From contig JBNLDC010000047.1 of NCBI GenBank assembly GCA_050304135.1, positions 15,274-79,273 on the forward strand: 64,000 nt of DNA, in the 5' to 3' direction. Positions 37,111-45,754 of the stretch are shown in pieces. The notes under the pieces were generated by a model that had not been told where the DNA came from, did no database searches, and saw only the letters and a program-made list of their open reading frames with translations. Position 1 is the first letter of the stretch, and each line of letters starts with the position of its first letter. Both the position numbers and the translations under genes were made by a program. The DNA comes from JAFGNB01 sp050304135 (GTDB lineage Bacteria > Fibrobacterota > Chitinivibrionia > Chitinivibrionales > Chitinispirillaceae).

Positions 37111-37659
37111 TATTCACACCTTTTCTGAAGATTCATATTTTTAGTCGATAATTATACAGATTAACAAAGGTATTGTTTTTGTCTGGGCGCTTCCTTTCCT
37201 TTAAGAATCAACAGTGGCACCTATAGTGAATTGTATAAGGTTCAGATAACGTTCATGAACATTCAACCGTTCCGATATTTTAGTCGGTAATCCGGCACTT
37301 GCAACATTCACATGGCAATCCCCTGTAAAGCCGGGATGGGCCAACGTTCTCAGAAGTCATGATTCCGTATGCAACCCCAAAAAAACGTACCTGAATCATT
37401 GCTGAACAATGAACGGCATCGGCAGCAGGATCTGCAAACCGGAGTTTTCAAACAGCGCATCCCCAACCGGGATAATATCAAGACTTAAAATGAAATATAT
37501 ATATATTCACGGCTAACGTGAAATAAAAAACGGAAGAGTAAAAGATTCTCTTGAACAGACTAGGTTTATTAACGTTGGCAGGCAACGTGATTTTGAGGGA
37601 TGTGATGATTTATAATCACTTCCGGTTCGGAACAGTCTGTATTTGAGTAAAAAGAAGTT
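37111..37659. promoter_or_regulatory. Upstream region of the hox operon with dyads
   Basis: About 550 bases separate mog from hoxF, both on the minus strand, so the hox promoter must be here. On the minus strand a -10-like TATAAT (37156 to 37151) lies about 40 bases ahead of hoxF, but no good -35 pairs with it. Two perfect short dyads, TTCACG-N5-CGTGAA (37506-37522) and ACGTTG-N5-CAACGT (37572-37588), could be operator sites. An AT repeat (ATATATATATAT) sits at about 37494. No gene is supported. Confidence 0.45.
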
Positions 37660-38127
37660 TCAATGACCTTTTCCGGCACTCATTTGGACCGCATGCCCAA
37701 GGGTTGGTGCAAGCAGGCGGGTGCAGAACTCCGCAGCACCCACTGAACCGGGAAAATTAATGATTACTGTCGTGCCTTTCATCCCCGCTGTTCCACGAGA
37801 AAATAGGGCATTTCTGGTTTTTTTCAATGATTCACTGCGGATATATTCAGCGATGCCGGGAATAAGGCGGTCGCAGTACTCCTCTGTTACTTCCGGGGTG
37901 ATATCACGGGGAGACAGTCCGGTGCCACCGGTGGTGATGATTATGTCCGCATCCTCAGCTTCTGCGTATGCTTTCATGAGTGCATCACGTTCATCGGGGA
38001 TAATTGTACGGGTAATTTCACACGAATCGAGTACCTGTTCCAGAATTGCTTTAATTGCTGGTCCTGATTTGTCTTCGTATAAACCTTTTGAGGCACGATC
38101 AGAGATCGTAATAACCGATATTTTCAC
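37660..38127 (-). CDS. mog: Molybdopterin adenylyltransferase
   Basis: 155 residues of the MogA/MoaB fold: VITISDRASKGLYEDKSGP and the TTGGTGLSPRDITPE motif. It adenylates molybdopterin before metal insertion by MoeA. The start is GTG at 38127 with AAGGAG nine bases before, overlapping the MOSC gene end. Last gene of the long Mo/formate block. Length normal. Confidence 0.92.
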   Translation of the reverse strand: MKISVITISDRASKGLYEDKSGPAIKAILEQVLDSCEITRTIIPDERDALMKAYAEAEDADIIITTGGTGLSPRDITPEVTEEYCDRLIPGIAEYIRSESLKKTRNALFSRGTAGMKGTTVIINFPGSVGAAEFCTRLLAPTLGHAVQMSAGKGH

Positions 38128-38536
38128 TGGTGATTTCTCCTTCCATAAGTACTTTTGCGAAGATGCCCTGTCGGGGCATTATGCAGTCGCCGACTTTCTT
38201 CTTTATGGCGCACCCGGTGTGACACTCCTTACCGATTTGAGTTACTTCCAGAAGTGTGGTGCCAATTTTCAGTTGAGTGCCTATCGGCAACGTGTGTAAT
38301 GTAATGCCACGGGTGGTGATGTTTTCAGCGAAATCTCCCGGTGCAAGTTCCGCTCCCCGGGCATTCATCTGTTCGATATCTTCAAGAGCAAGGAGCGATA
38401 CCTGCCGGTGCCAGTTACCCGCATGCGCATCTCCTTCGACACCGTGGTTTTTCCTGAGAAGAATCCGTTCCACCGGTTTTTTTGAAATGCCTTTTCTGTC
38501 GGAACTATTGACTGAAATTATCGTAAACGTTTTCAC
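38099..38536 (-). CDS. MOSC-domain protein
   Basis: 145 residues forming a lone MOSC domain: ISVNSSDRKGISKKPV, HGVEGDAHAG and ECHTGCAI with the conserved cysteine. MOSC domains bind or carry sulfur for the molybdenum cofactor. It lacks the beta-barrel half of MoCo sulfurases. Its GTG start overlaps the moaC stop (GTGA), and its end overlaps mog, so the three are translationally coupled. In other bacteria lone MOSC proteins of this size often sit between moaC and mog. Confidence 0.85.
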   Translation of the reverse strand: MKTFTIISVNSSDRKGISKKPVERILLRKNHGVEGDAHAGNWHRQVSLLALEDIEQMNARGAELAPGDFAENITTRGITLHTLPIGTQLKIGTTLLEVTQIGKECHTGCAIKKKVGDCIMPRQGIFAKVLMEGEITSENIGYYDL

Positions 38537-38985
38537 TGCAGATCTTCTTTCTTTTTGGAATCCAGTGCAATGGACGTTATGGTCATGGTGGTATCAACCG
38601 CCTTGCACATGTCGTAAATCGTGAGCGCAGCGACGGAAACTGCTGTAAGGGCTTCCATTTCGACTCCCGTTTTTCCCGTGCAGATCGCAGTTGCCCGGAT
38701 CGCGATAGTATCTTCATTCACTGTAAAATCAACTGAGACTTTGTTGAGCGGAAGATTATGACAAAGCGGGATAAGATCGGAGGTCTTTTTTGCCGCCGCG
38801 ATACCCGCGATACGTGCGGTGGCGAGAACATCACCTTTTTTAATCAGATGTTTCCGTATATGATCAATGGTTGACGCCTGAAGCACAATGGCTCCGGAAG
38901 CCGATGCAGTTCGCAACTGATCCGGCTTGGCGGAAACATCTACCATCACGGCATTACCGTTGGTATCAATATGACTCAGTTCCAC
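38533..38985 (-). CDS. moaC: Cyclic pyranopterin monophosphate synthase
   Basis: 150 residues, the usual MoaC length. Signature segments: MVDVSAKPDQLRTASASG, TSDLIPLCHNLPL and KTGVEMEALTAVSVAALTIYDMCKA. It converts the MoaA product into cPMP. The start is GTG with GGAGG seven bases before. Three bases separate it from the moaA-like stop. Confidence 0.95.
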   Translation of the reverse strand: MELSHIDTNGNAVMVDVSAKPDQLRTASASGAIVLQASTIDHIRKHLIKKGDVLATARIAGIAAAKKTSDLIPLCHNLPLNKVSVDFTVNEDTIAIRATAICTGKTGVEMEALTAVSVAALTIYDMCKAVDTTMTITSIALDSKKKEDLQ

Positions 38986-38988
38986 AGG

Positions 38989-39819
38989 TTAACCTCCGAT
39001 CTGTGACATTGAACGGTTGGTACACGAATCTCCGTTTTCCGGTTTGTTACCCACGGCGGCAAGGAGCGATCCGCGGATATCATTCAGGTTAACTTTGATC
39101 TCATTGTCCGAAAAAAGACAGGGCTTGAAGAATCCGTCGGCGGTAAGTCTGAGACGGTTACATCTGCTGCAGGGTGGAGGGCGTTCGGTGACTGTTTTTA
39201 CCTTTGTCATCCGTCGGTGCAGAGAAAAATGAGCAATCTTCTGCAATTGCAGTCCTCGTGCATCGCAAAACTGCCTCATCGCATCAATGTCCGCTTCGGT
39301 TGTTGCATCCATTACTACCATATTGATTTTTACCGGAGAAAATCCTGCCGCAATCGCGTTGCCGATTCCCTGTAGCACTTCGGTGAGTTCTCCACCTCGC
39401 GTGATCGAATGAAATGTATCCGGATTCACTGTATCAAGAGAGATATTCAATCGCATGAGACCGGCCTGCCTGAGTATTTGCGCTTTTTTCAGAGTGAGCA
39501 GCGAGGCGTTTGTCGTCATTCCAAGGTCGGTGATGCCGGGTATGACCGCAATCTGCCGGACCAGCTCTTCGATGTTTTTTCTTACCAGAGGTTCCCCTCC
39601 GGTGATTTTAACTTTTGATATACCGAGCGTGGCAGCCTCAGCGACTATTGCGCAGATCTGTTCATAATGAAGCAGCGCGGAATGGGGTTTGAGTTCAATA
39701 CCGGATTCGGGCATACAGTAGGTGCAGCGAAAGTTGCATTTATCAGTTATGGAAATGCGCAGGCTGGTAATGGCTCTGCCGAAGGGGTCGGTAATTCCGG
39801 TTGCCACGGTTGAATTCAT
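38989..39819 (-). CDS. moaA: GTP 3',8-cyclase MoaA, shortened form
   Basis: 276 residues against about 330 for typical MoaA. The radical-SAM motif CNFRCTYC, the KITGGEPLVR segment, the second cluster motif CSRC-N13-C (RLRLTADG) and the C-terminal GG (MSQIGG) needed in the active site are all present. The missing stretch, about 50 residues, lies between the SAM barrel and the C-terminal cluster, where the usual MP-x-G region is replaced by QLQKIAHFSLHRRM. It should still convert GTP to 3',8-cH2GTP. GAGG precedes the ATG; it follows moeA by 3 bases. Confidence 0.88.
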   Translation of the reverse strand: MNSTVATGITDPFGRAITSLRISITDKCNFRCTYCMPESGIELKPHSALLHYEQICAIVAEAATLGISKVKITGGEPLVRKNIEELVRQIAVIPGITDLGMTTNASLLTLKKAQILRQAGLMRLNISLDTVNPDTFHSITRGGELTEVLQGIGNAIAAGFSPVKINMVVMDATTEADIDAMRQFCDARGLQLQKIAHFSLHRRMTKVKTVTERPPPCSRCNRLRLTADGFFKPCLFSDNEIKVNLNDIRGSLLAAVGNKPENGDSCTNRSMSQIGG

Positions 39820-39822
39820 TCG

Positions 39823-41019
39823 TTACCTCACCACGATTACGTCGACGGATGAACCGGCGTCAATTGATGCTTCACCAGCCGGGATTCCAATGATTCCATC
39901 GGCATCGGCAAAGGCATGGATATGTGCTGAACCATGAAAGGGGAGAGGTCGTACCGTTCCGCGTTCAGTAAAGGCCACCGGGATGAATTCATGACGCCCG
40001 GTTTTTTTACGATGCACCCGTTCTTCAAGCGCAACCCTCGCCCGTAGCGGAGACATTGTGGTTCCACTCGATTTCCGGAGAAACGGACCGACAAGCAGTT
40101 CGAATATGACAAAGGCTGAAACGGGATTTCCCGGCATTCCGAAAAGTGCTTTTTTCCCGGTAGTCCCGAAAACAGTCGGTTTTCCGGGTTTAACAGCTAT
40201 CTTTTCGAACAGCAGGCGGATTCCGTTGCGTCTGAATACCTCCGGAACGAAATCGAAATCCCCCATCGAAACTCCACCGGAAAGGAGTAGTACGTCACAC
40301 CCCGGTAATACATTACGGAGTGCCTGATCAAGATCGTCAGGATTATCCCTTACGATACCTGCATAGTGCGGAAGAGCACCGGCGCGCAGCGTCTGGGCAA
40401 AGAGCTGGCAGCTGTTGGTATTACGGATCTGTCCACGGAGCGGTTTTTTATCAGGCTCGACAAGTTCGTCACCCGTTGCGATAATGCCGACCCGGAGTCG
40501 CTTCACTACACGTACTGCGGATTTTCCCGTCGCAGCGAGGATTGCCATGTGGGGTGCGCCGATCAGGGCGCCTTTTTTCAGAACCGTATCGCCTTTTCCA
40601 ACGTCTTCCGCGCGGAAACGGATATTACGATTATTCCGTTTATTGACGATTGTTATCGTATGTCCGGAAACATCGGTGTGCGTATCCTCGAACATTACGA
40701 CACAATCGGCGCCTTCGGGGACCGGAGCGCCGGTCATGATACGGCTGCAGGTACCGGCAGTGACTTTTTTTTGGGGGATGCTTCCGGCTGCGACCGTTTC
40801 AATGACTGTTAGCGGCATGTCCCGATCCGCCTCCCGACAGGCAAAACCATCCATTGCCGACAAGTCGCATGGAGGCAGTGCAACATCGCAGTGTATATCC
40901 GAAGCGAGCACTCTTCCAAAGGCGTCGTAGAGCGGGACATATTCGGAAACCGGTGCCGGCACGGAAGCCTCTACCGTTTTAAGGGCTTCATTGATCGTGA
41001 TCTGGAATGTTTTATTCAT
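39823..41019 (-). CDS. moeA: Molybdopterin molybdotransferase
   Basis: 398 residues with the MoeA layout: N-terminal domain (CDVALPPCDLSAMDGFA), ITGAPVPEGAD-like IMTGAPVPEGADCVV, the MogA-like domain (LLSGGVSMGDFDFVPEV; GMPGNPVSAFV) and a small C-terminal barrel. It inserts molybdate into adenylated molybdopterin. AAGGA lies seven bases ahead of the ATG. Cysteines in place of other residues at CDVALPPCD are unremarkable. Confidence 0.94.
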   Translation of the reverse strand: MNKTFQITINEALKTVEASVPAPVSEYVPLYDAFGRVLASDIHCDVALPPCDLSAMDGFACREADRDMPLTVIETVAAGSIPQKKVTAGTCSRIMTGAPVPEGADCVVMFEDTHTDVSGHTITIVNKRNNRNIRFRAEDVGKGDTVLKKGALIGAPHMAILAATGKSAVRVVKRLRVGIIATGDELVEPDKKPLRGQIRNTNSCQLFAQTLRAGALPHYAGIVRDNPDDLDQALRNVLPGCDVLLLSGGVSMGDFDFVPEVFRRNGIRLLFEKIAVKPGKPTVFGTTGKKALFGMPGNPVSAFVIFELLVGPFLRKSSGTTMSPLRARVALEERVHRKKTGRHEFIPVAFTERGTVRPLPFHGSAHIHAFADADGIIGIPAGEASIDAGSSVDVIVVR

Positions 41020-41046
41020 CGTTGTATCCTTGAATAACAGAAATAA

Positions 41047-41229
41047 TCACTTGAAACAGCCGAGTTTGCATTCCCGGATTTTAATACCGAGTGCATTGCA
41101 GATCGCTCCGACTTCGGCAGGGGCGATACCAAGTTTCGCCGAAAGCCCTAGAGCGTCACCGCAGGTGATGATTTTTTTTCCGTCAACTGTTGCGGCGGCT
41201 TTGGCAACCGCCTGTTCATTACTGTTCAT
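41047..41229 (-). CDS. Small conserved protein of Mo-cofactor loci
   Basis: 60 residues. The C-terminal part reads LGIAPAEVGAICNALGIKIRECKLGCF. A similar pattern (P-x-EVG, GIKI-x-x-C-x-LGCF) is found in small proteins or domains beside molybdenum regulators in other anaerobes, as best I recall; the function is not known. It starts 11 bases inside the end of the ModE-like gene and precedes moeA by 27 bases. A helix-turn-helix-like core with two C-terminal cysteines suggests a metal- or DNA-binding role, which is inference. Confidence 0.7.
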   Translation of the reverse strand: MNSNEQAVAKAAATVDGKKIITCGDALGLSAKLGIAPAEVGAICNALGIKIRECKLGCFK

Positions 41230-41629
41230 TACCTGTCTCCTCTGTCCGGTTAAAAAAGGGTTTCAACGTAGCATTATAGGATTTTTCAACAGCGCTGGCG
41301 ACCATTCCGGAATGTTGTTCCCAGGCGCGGAGAAATTGTTTCCCCTGTTCGGACAGTTGCATCGACCCTCCTCCGGCCCCGCCTCGCACACGGGTCACCA
41401 GCGGAAATCCCAGGTGTGTTTCAGCGATATTGATGTCTTCCCATGCCTGTCGGTAACTCCTGCCGAGCCTGTTGGCTGCATTGCTGAGTGATCCTAGTTT
41501 TTCCACTGCGGCAAGCAGTTCACCTTTTCCTTTTCCGAACACGCCCGAACCCGTATCGGTACTTAAATACGTTCGCACTCCGGCAACGATGCCGCTGCGG
41601 GAATGGTCACCACCGCTTGTTCGTGTCAA
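41219..41629 (-). CDS. ModE-like molybdate-responsive regulator (DNA-binding domain only)
   Basis: About 136 residues, the winged-helix domain of ModE (LLAAVEKLGSLSNAANRLGRSYRQAWEDI; TRVRGGAGGGSMQLSEQG). The C-terminal molybdate-binding (TOBE/MOP) domains are absent. The start is TTG at 41629, because AGGAGG lies six bases before it; the upstream ATG at 41650 would place that site inside the gene. It lies between modABC and moeA and probably controls them; how it senses molybdate without MOP domains is open. Confidence 0.85.
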   Translation of the reverse strand: MTRTSGGDHSRSGIVAGVRTYLSTDTGSGVFGKGKGELLAAVEKLGSLSNAANRLGRSYRQAWEDINIAETHLGFPLVTRVRGGAGGGSMQLSEQGKQFLRAWEQHSGMVASAVEKSYNATLKPFFNRTEETGNEQ

Positions 41630-41653
41630 TGTGTACCTCCTGTCATGCATGGT

Positions 41654-42721
41654 TCATGGCATCAGTGCGACACTTTTCACCTGAATGAACACCGGCATAC
41701 CGGGTTGAAGGCCAAGCGAACATATCGATTTTCGGGTCAACCGTGCAAGGATGCTGCGGTTACCCGAAGACAACCGTACCAGCTGTTGTGCACTGTTTTC
41801 ACGGTCCAGTTCTTCAACGACCGCACTGAAAATATTGAGTATACTCGTATCGGTCTGGTGTGCGAGCGTGATACTGATATCCCGCGCCTTCATTCTCAGC
41901 CGCACCTTGCGGCCGATCGGCAGCTCGCTTTTGGTAGCGTAAAATATTCCCACCGGAGTGTCAAGAACCGTCAGTCTGTACTCTGTATCATGAGACACCA
42001 CCGTTCCGTCGAGTATCGATTCGGCATTTTCGTCATGCGAGAGCGGCTGGTCGAGCCTTGTCAGCATTTCGTGAGCCGGCCCGATGGCATTGACCCTCCC
42101 GGAATCAATACAGACGATGTGATCGGCAATCCTCGCAACCTCGTCGGTGGAGTGGGAGACATAGAGCACCGGAATCTCAAGTTCGCTGTGGAGCGACTCG
42201 AAATAGGGAAGAATTTCATCCTTGCGGGTGACATCAAGTGCGGCAAGCGGTTCGTCGAGCAGCAGTATTTCCGGGCTGCAGGCGAGTGCGCGGGCGATTG
42301 CGACCCGCTGACATTCACCTCCGGAAAGTTTGTCGGGGTACCGGTCAAGCAAACCGCCAATGCCCAGAAGTGAAACCGCCCTTTCCAGAGATACCCGACG
42401 TTGCGCCGCTGGTGTCCGGCTCAAGCCGTAGAGGAGGTTTTTTTCAACATTCAGATGGGGAAAAAGTCGTGCGTCCTGAAAAACATATCCCACTGAACGA
42501 CGGTGCGGCGGCAGAAAAACGGCACGGTCCTGCCAGACGGCATCACCCAATTTAAGAAATCCTCCGGGGTAGCGGTCGAGTCCGGCAACGGCGCGCAGGA
42601 TGGTGGTTTTTCCACACCCGGAAGGACCGAAAAGAGCGGTAACCCCTTTTTGCGGGATTGCTATGTCGATGTCAAGAGAGAATGCCCCCAGGGATAGGCG
42701 GTAGCGCAGTTCAATGCTCAC
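41654..42721 (-). CDS. modC: Molybdate ABC transporter ATP-binding protein
   Basis: 355 residues: Walker A GPSGCGKTT, signature LSGGECQRVAIARAL, Walker B LLLDEPLAALD, switch His in YVSHSTDEV, then a C-terminal TOBE/MOP region (from about 290) that binds oxyanion. It drives ModB. The GTG start overlaps the modB stop. Confidence 0.94.
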   Translation of the reverse strand: MSIELRYRLSLGAFSLDIDIAIPQKGVTALFGPSGCGKTTILRAVAGLDRYPGGFLKLGDAVWQDRAVFLPPHRRSVGYVFQDARLFPHLNVEKNLLYGLSRTPAAQRRVSLERAVSLLGIGGLLDRYPDKLSGGECQRVAIARALACSPEILLLDEPLAALDVTRKDEILPYFESLHSELEIPVLYVSHSTDEVARIADHIVCIDSGRVNAIGPAHEMLTRLDQPLSHDENAESILDGTVVSHDTEYRLTVLDTPVGIFYATKSELPIGRKVRLRMKARDISITLAHQTDTSILNIFSAVVEELDRENSAQQLVRLSSGNRSILARLTRKSICSLGLQPGMPVFIQVKSVALMP

Positions 42722-43401
42722 GATTGCACCGGAAACCTGTTATGGTTGAAACGGTAGACGATAACCAGAAGCAGGAACGAGAACAGCAGCAACGCCGCCG
42801 AGAGCAGATGGGCGTTGTGGTATTCAAGCATCTCCACGTGTTCATAAATGGCAATGGAAAGAACCCGGGTTCTGCCGGGAATGTTGCCGCCGATCATCAG
42901 CACGACCCCGAATTCACCGATGGTATGGGCGAACCCGAGCACTGCGGCGGAGATAAGGCCCGGTCGGGCAAGCGGCAACAGTACGGTAAAAAACACATCA
43001 ACCGGCGATGCGCGAAGGGTTGCTGCTGCTTCGGTCGGTTGTCTTCCGATTGAACAGAATGATGCATACAGCGGCTGGAAGACAAACGGAAAGGAATACA
43101 CTATCGAACCGACAACCAGTCCGGTGAACGAAAACGGGAGCGAACTCCATCCGTAATAATCCGTCAATCGACCGATCGGACCTGCCGGACCGAGCAGCAG
43201 CAGCAGGTAAAAACCGAGAACCGTGGGGGGGAGGATTATCGGCAGCGCGATGATCGCCTCCGCAATGAACTTGAAACGCCAGGCAGTTCGCGAGAGCAGG
43301 CAGGCAAGCGGTATGCTGATTACCAGCAGGAGCATCGTGGTAATGGCGGCGAGCCTGAGTGTCACCAGGAGAGCTGCCATGTCGTCGGCGGAAGGTATCA
43401 T
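42718..43401 (-). CDS. modB: Molybdate ABC transporter permease
   Basis: 227 residues with five or so TM helices and the ABC coupling motif EAAATLRASPVDVFFTVLLPLARPG (EAA loop). ModB forms the inner-membrane channel with ModA and ModC. ATGA overlap with the modA stop. Confidence 0.94.
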   Translation of the reverse strand: MIPSADDMAALLVTLRLAAITTMLLLVISIPLACLLSRTAWRFKFIAEAIIALPIILPPTVLGFYLLLLLGPAGPIGRLTDYYGWSSLPFSFTGLVVGSIVYSFPFVFQPLYASFCSIGRQPTEAAATLRASPVDVFFTVLLPLARPGLISAAVLGFAHTIGEFGVVLMIGGNIPGRTRVLSIAIYEHVEMLEYHNAHLLSAALLLFSFLLLVIVYRFNHNRFPVQS

Positions 43402-44159
43402 GGTGTCCTGTAACCGTATCGTTGTATGATGGCGATAGCCCGGTCACCGGACAGAAATTTCAGAAATGCCCTGTTCGCGTTGCCTTCATGGAGCAGTACC
43501 GCCTGCTGGATAACCGGTGAATACAGTGATTGCGGTACCACCCAGAACGATCCCTGAGCAACCCCGGGACGGCAGATCTGCGACCGTGAAATGAAGCCCA
43601 ATTCAACGGCGCCGGTTTTGATAAACTGAAACGTCTGGGCGATGTTTTCACCGAAAACGAATTTTGACCGCAGTCGATCGAAGGTGCCGGTATTCTGCAG
43701 AATTTCTTTTGCGGCCCGTCCGAACGGTGCCAGTGCGGGATTTGCAAGGGCAAGGCGCCTGAAATCTTTCGTACCGAGTACCGTACCGGACGAATCGACC
43801 GTTTTCGGATCCGGACTCCAGAGAACAACACAGCCGATAGCATAGGTGAAGCGTGAAGAAGGAAGCGCAACACCCTCCTTTTCAAGACGTTCCGGACGTT
43901 CGGCATCCGCAGCGAGAAAAATGTCAAACGGAGCGCCGTTTACAATCTGGGAATACAGTTTTCCGGTGGAGCCGAATGAGAGCACCACCGTGTGACTGTC
44001 CTGCTGTTCGAAGAGGGCGGCGATTTCCTTTACCGCATCTGCAAAGTTCGAGGCAACCGCCACATGGATCTGCCGAGCGGATGCCCCTGTAAAAGAACCG
44101 CAAAGGGGTGGAATGAGGGAGCAGAGGGCAATTATACGAAACAGGATAGTTGCAGACAT
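43398..44159 (-). CDS. modA: Molybdate-binding periplasmic protein
   Basis: 253 residues with an N-terminal signal peptide (FRIIALCSLIPPLCGSFTGASA) and the ModA fold: HVAVASNFADAVKEIAALF, SFGSTGKLYSQIVNGAPFDIFLAADAERPE. It binds molybdate or tungstate in the periplasm. The ribosome site ahead of the ATG is weak. Confidence 0.93.
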   Translation of the reverse strand: MSATILFRIIALCSLIPPLCGSFTGASARQIHVAVASNFADAVKEIAALFEQQDSHTVVLSFGSTGKLYSQIVNGAPFDIFLAADAERPERLEKEGVALPSSRFTYAIGCVVLWSPDPKTVDSSGTVLGTKDFRRLALANPALAPFGRAAKEILQNTGTFDRLRSKFVFGENIAQTFQFIKTGAVELGFISRSQICRPGVAQGSFWVVPQSLYSPVIQQAVLLHEGNANRAFLKFLSGDRAIAIIQRYGYRTP

Positions 44160-44259
44160 TAAAAGGGCCGCTATTGTTTTCAGGTACTGTTTTTCGTTAT
44201 GTATAAATATACATGACGGTGGTGTAAAAAAAAGAGCTAAGAGTTCATACCGTCACCGG

Positions 44260-44859
44260 TTATGCCAGTTTCAGATGATCGCTGCCGTTGTACGCCTCAA
44301 ACTGCACCGGTGTGTTGAGATTGCGGTACCAACCCGTATCCGGTGTCGGAATGACATGGGAGTTACAGTGTAAAAAACAATCGGTGATTTTAAGACGTTG
44401 TTCATCGAGTTGTCGTGCCAGAACGGGGATACAGGATCGGTTATAGACGGCAAACAGCGGTTCAGGAAGTCCATCGGTAAAAGAGGGGGCAACGATATCG
44501 TACCGATCGGCAAGGTCAAGAAGGCGGCGGATAAGGGAGTAGTCAATTTCCGGAATGTCGCACGCAATAACGAAATTGTGACTGACGGTGGAGGCAGCAA
44601 GACAGGTGTAAATTGCCATGAGCGGACCGTAGCCGGGTTTTTCATCGGGTACATACTGTATGGCAGCATTTCCGGATGGTGGTGTTCCCGAAGAGGCACC
44701 GACAATGATTCCGCCGAAAACGGGGGAGAGGAGACGAATCTGCCGTTCGAGCAGTGTTTCACCGTTTATTTTAAGGGACGCCTTATCGGTACCCATGCGG
44801 CTGCTCTTCCCGCCGGTGAGAATGATCGCGTGTGCTGCGGAAGGGGAGATCATCGGCAT
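44260..44859 (-). CDS. mobA: Molybdenum cofactor guanylyltransferase
   Basis: 199 residues: nucleotidyltransferase motif ILTGGKSSRMGTDKA (the usual LAGGxSxRMGxDK), VPDEKPGYGPLMAIYT and CDIPEIDYSLI (usual CDMP). It attaches GMP to the cofactor to make the bis-MGD form required by formate dehydrogenase. AGGA lies five bases before the ATG. Confidence 0.92.
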   Translation of the reverse strand: MPMISPSAAHAIILTGGKSSRMGTDKASLKINGETLLERQIRLLSPVFGGIIVGASSGTPPSGNAAIQYVPDEKPGYGPLMAIYTCLAASTVSHNFVIACDIPEIDYSLIRRLLDLADRYDIVAPSFTDGLPEPLFAVYNRSCIPVLARQLDEQRLKITDCFLHCNSHVIPTPDTGWYRNLNTPVQFEAYNGSDHLKLA

Positions 44860-44956
44860 ATTTTCCTGCTTCGAGCAACCTTTCGTGAACTGGAAAGCAC
44901 CCGTATGCTAACGGCAATCGTTCCGGACAGCCTGATGTCAAATTGCCTTGTTTCCA

Positions 44957-45754
44957 TTACACTGCTACTCTTTCTTCTCCTGCGTAGATGTTAAAACCGT
45001 CGGGCCGGGCGAATCCAATCAGGGTGATTCCCATATCCCGGGCCAGATGTACTGCCTGATGGGTAGGGGCGCCACGCGAAATGGTGAGCGGTATTCCACA
45101 CCGACGGAGCTTATGGATTATTTCCGACGAAGTACGTCCGGTTCGTGCGACAATACACCGGGAAAAATCGGTTCCTTCGGTAAGGGCTGCACCGATTACC
45201 TTATCAAGTGAATTATGGCGGGCAACATCATCGGAAAGAAATTCACGTCCGCCGTCGGTATCGATCAGCAGGGAACAGTGGACTGAACCGGTCCGTCGGA
45301 AAAGCACGGTTCCCTCCTGTATTCGGGACGCGAGGTTGAAAACGGTCCTCCTTGGAATCGTGAGGTTATTGCGCAGTTTCTCCCGCATGGATATCTCCGC
45401 CACCGTGGTGTACATGGCGCATCGGCCGCAACCCGTTGTGTAAAGGCGTTTGCGCATCAGCGAAGGGTCGGGCATGCGCGAGAGGGTTACGGTGACCGTC
45501 CACCGCTGCCGGTCACAGCAATACTCGGTAATCTCATCGGGCGTGGTGATGTACCCGGACGTGAAGAGGTACCCGGTTGTCAGCTCCCTGAGGTCGGAAG
45601 GTGAGGCAAGCAGGGTGGCAAGCTCCGTTCCGTTGGCGACGATGGTGAGCGGTATTTCGGCGGCAATGGAATCGGATGTCCGTACAACGCCGGTATCGGA
45701 AACCCGTGAGATTTCCATCATGGTTTCCGGACCGAAGTCTCCACGTCTGTTCAT
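44957..45754 (-). CDS. fdhD: Formate dehydrogenase accessory sulfurtransferase
   Basis: 265 residues: LTTGYLFTSGYIT, the persulfide cysteines in TTGCGRCAMYT, the basic motif SDDVARHNSLDKVIGA and GRTSSEIIHKL. FdhD passes sulfur to the molybdenum of formate dehydrogenase. The start codon overlaps the stop of the mobB-like gene (ATGA). Its presence beside FdhA supports an active formate dehydrogenase. Confidence 0.93.
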   Translation of the reverse strand: MNRRGDFGPETMMEISRVSDTGVVRTSDSIAAEIPLTIVANGTELATLLASPSDLRELTTGYLFTSGYITTPDEITEYCCDRQRWTVTVTLSRMPDPSLMRKRLYTTGCGRCAMYTTVAEISMREKLRNNLTIPRRTVFNLASRIQEGTVLFRRTGSVHCSLLIDTDGGREFLSDDVARHNSLDKVIGAALTEGTDFSRCIVARTGRTSSEIIHKLRRCGIPLTISRGAPTHQAVHLARDMGITLIGFARPDGFNIYAGEERVAV

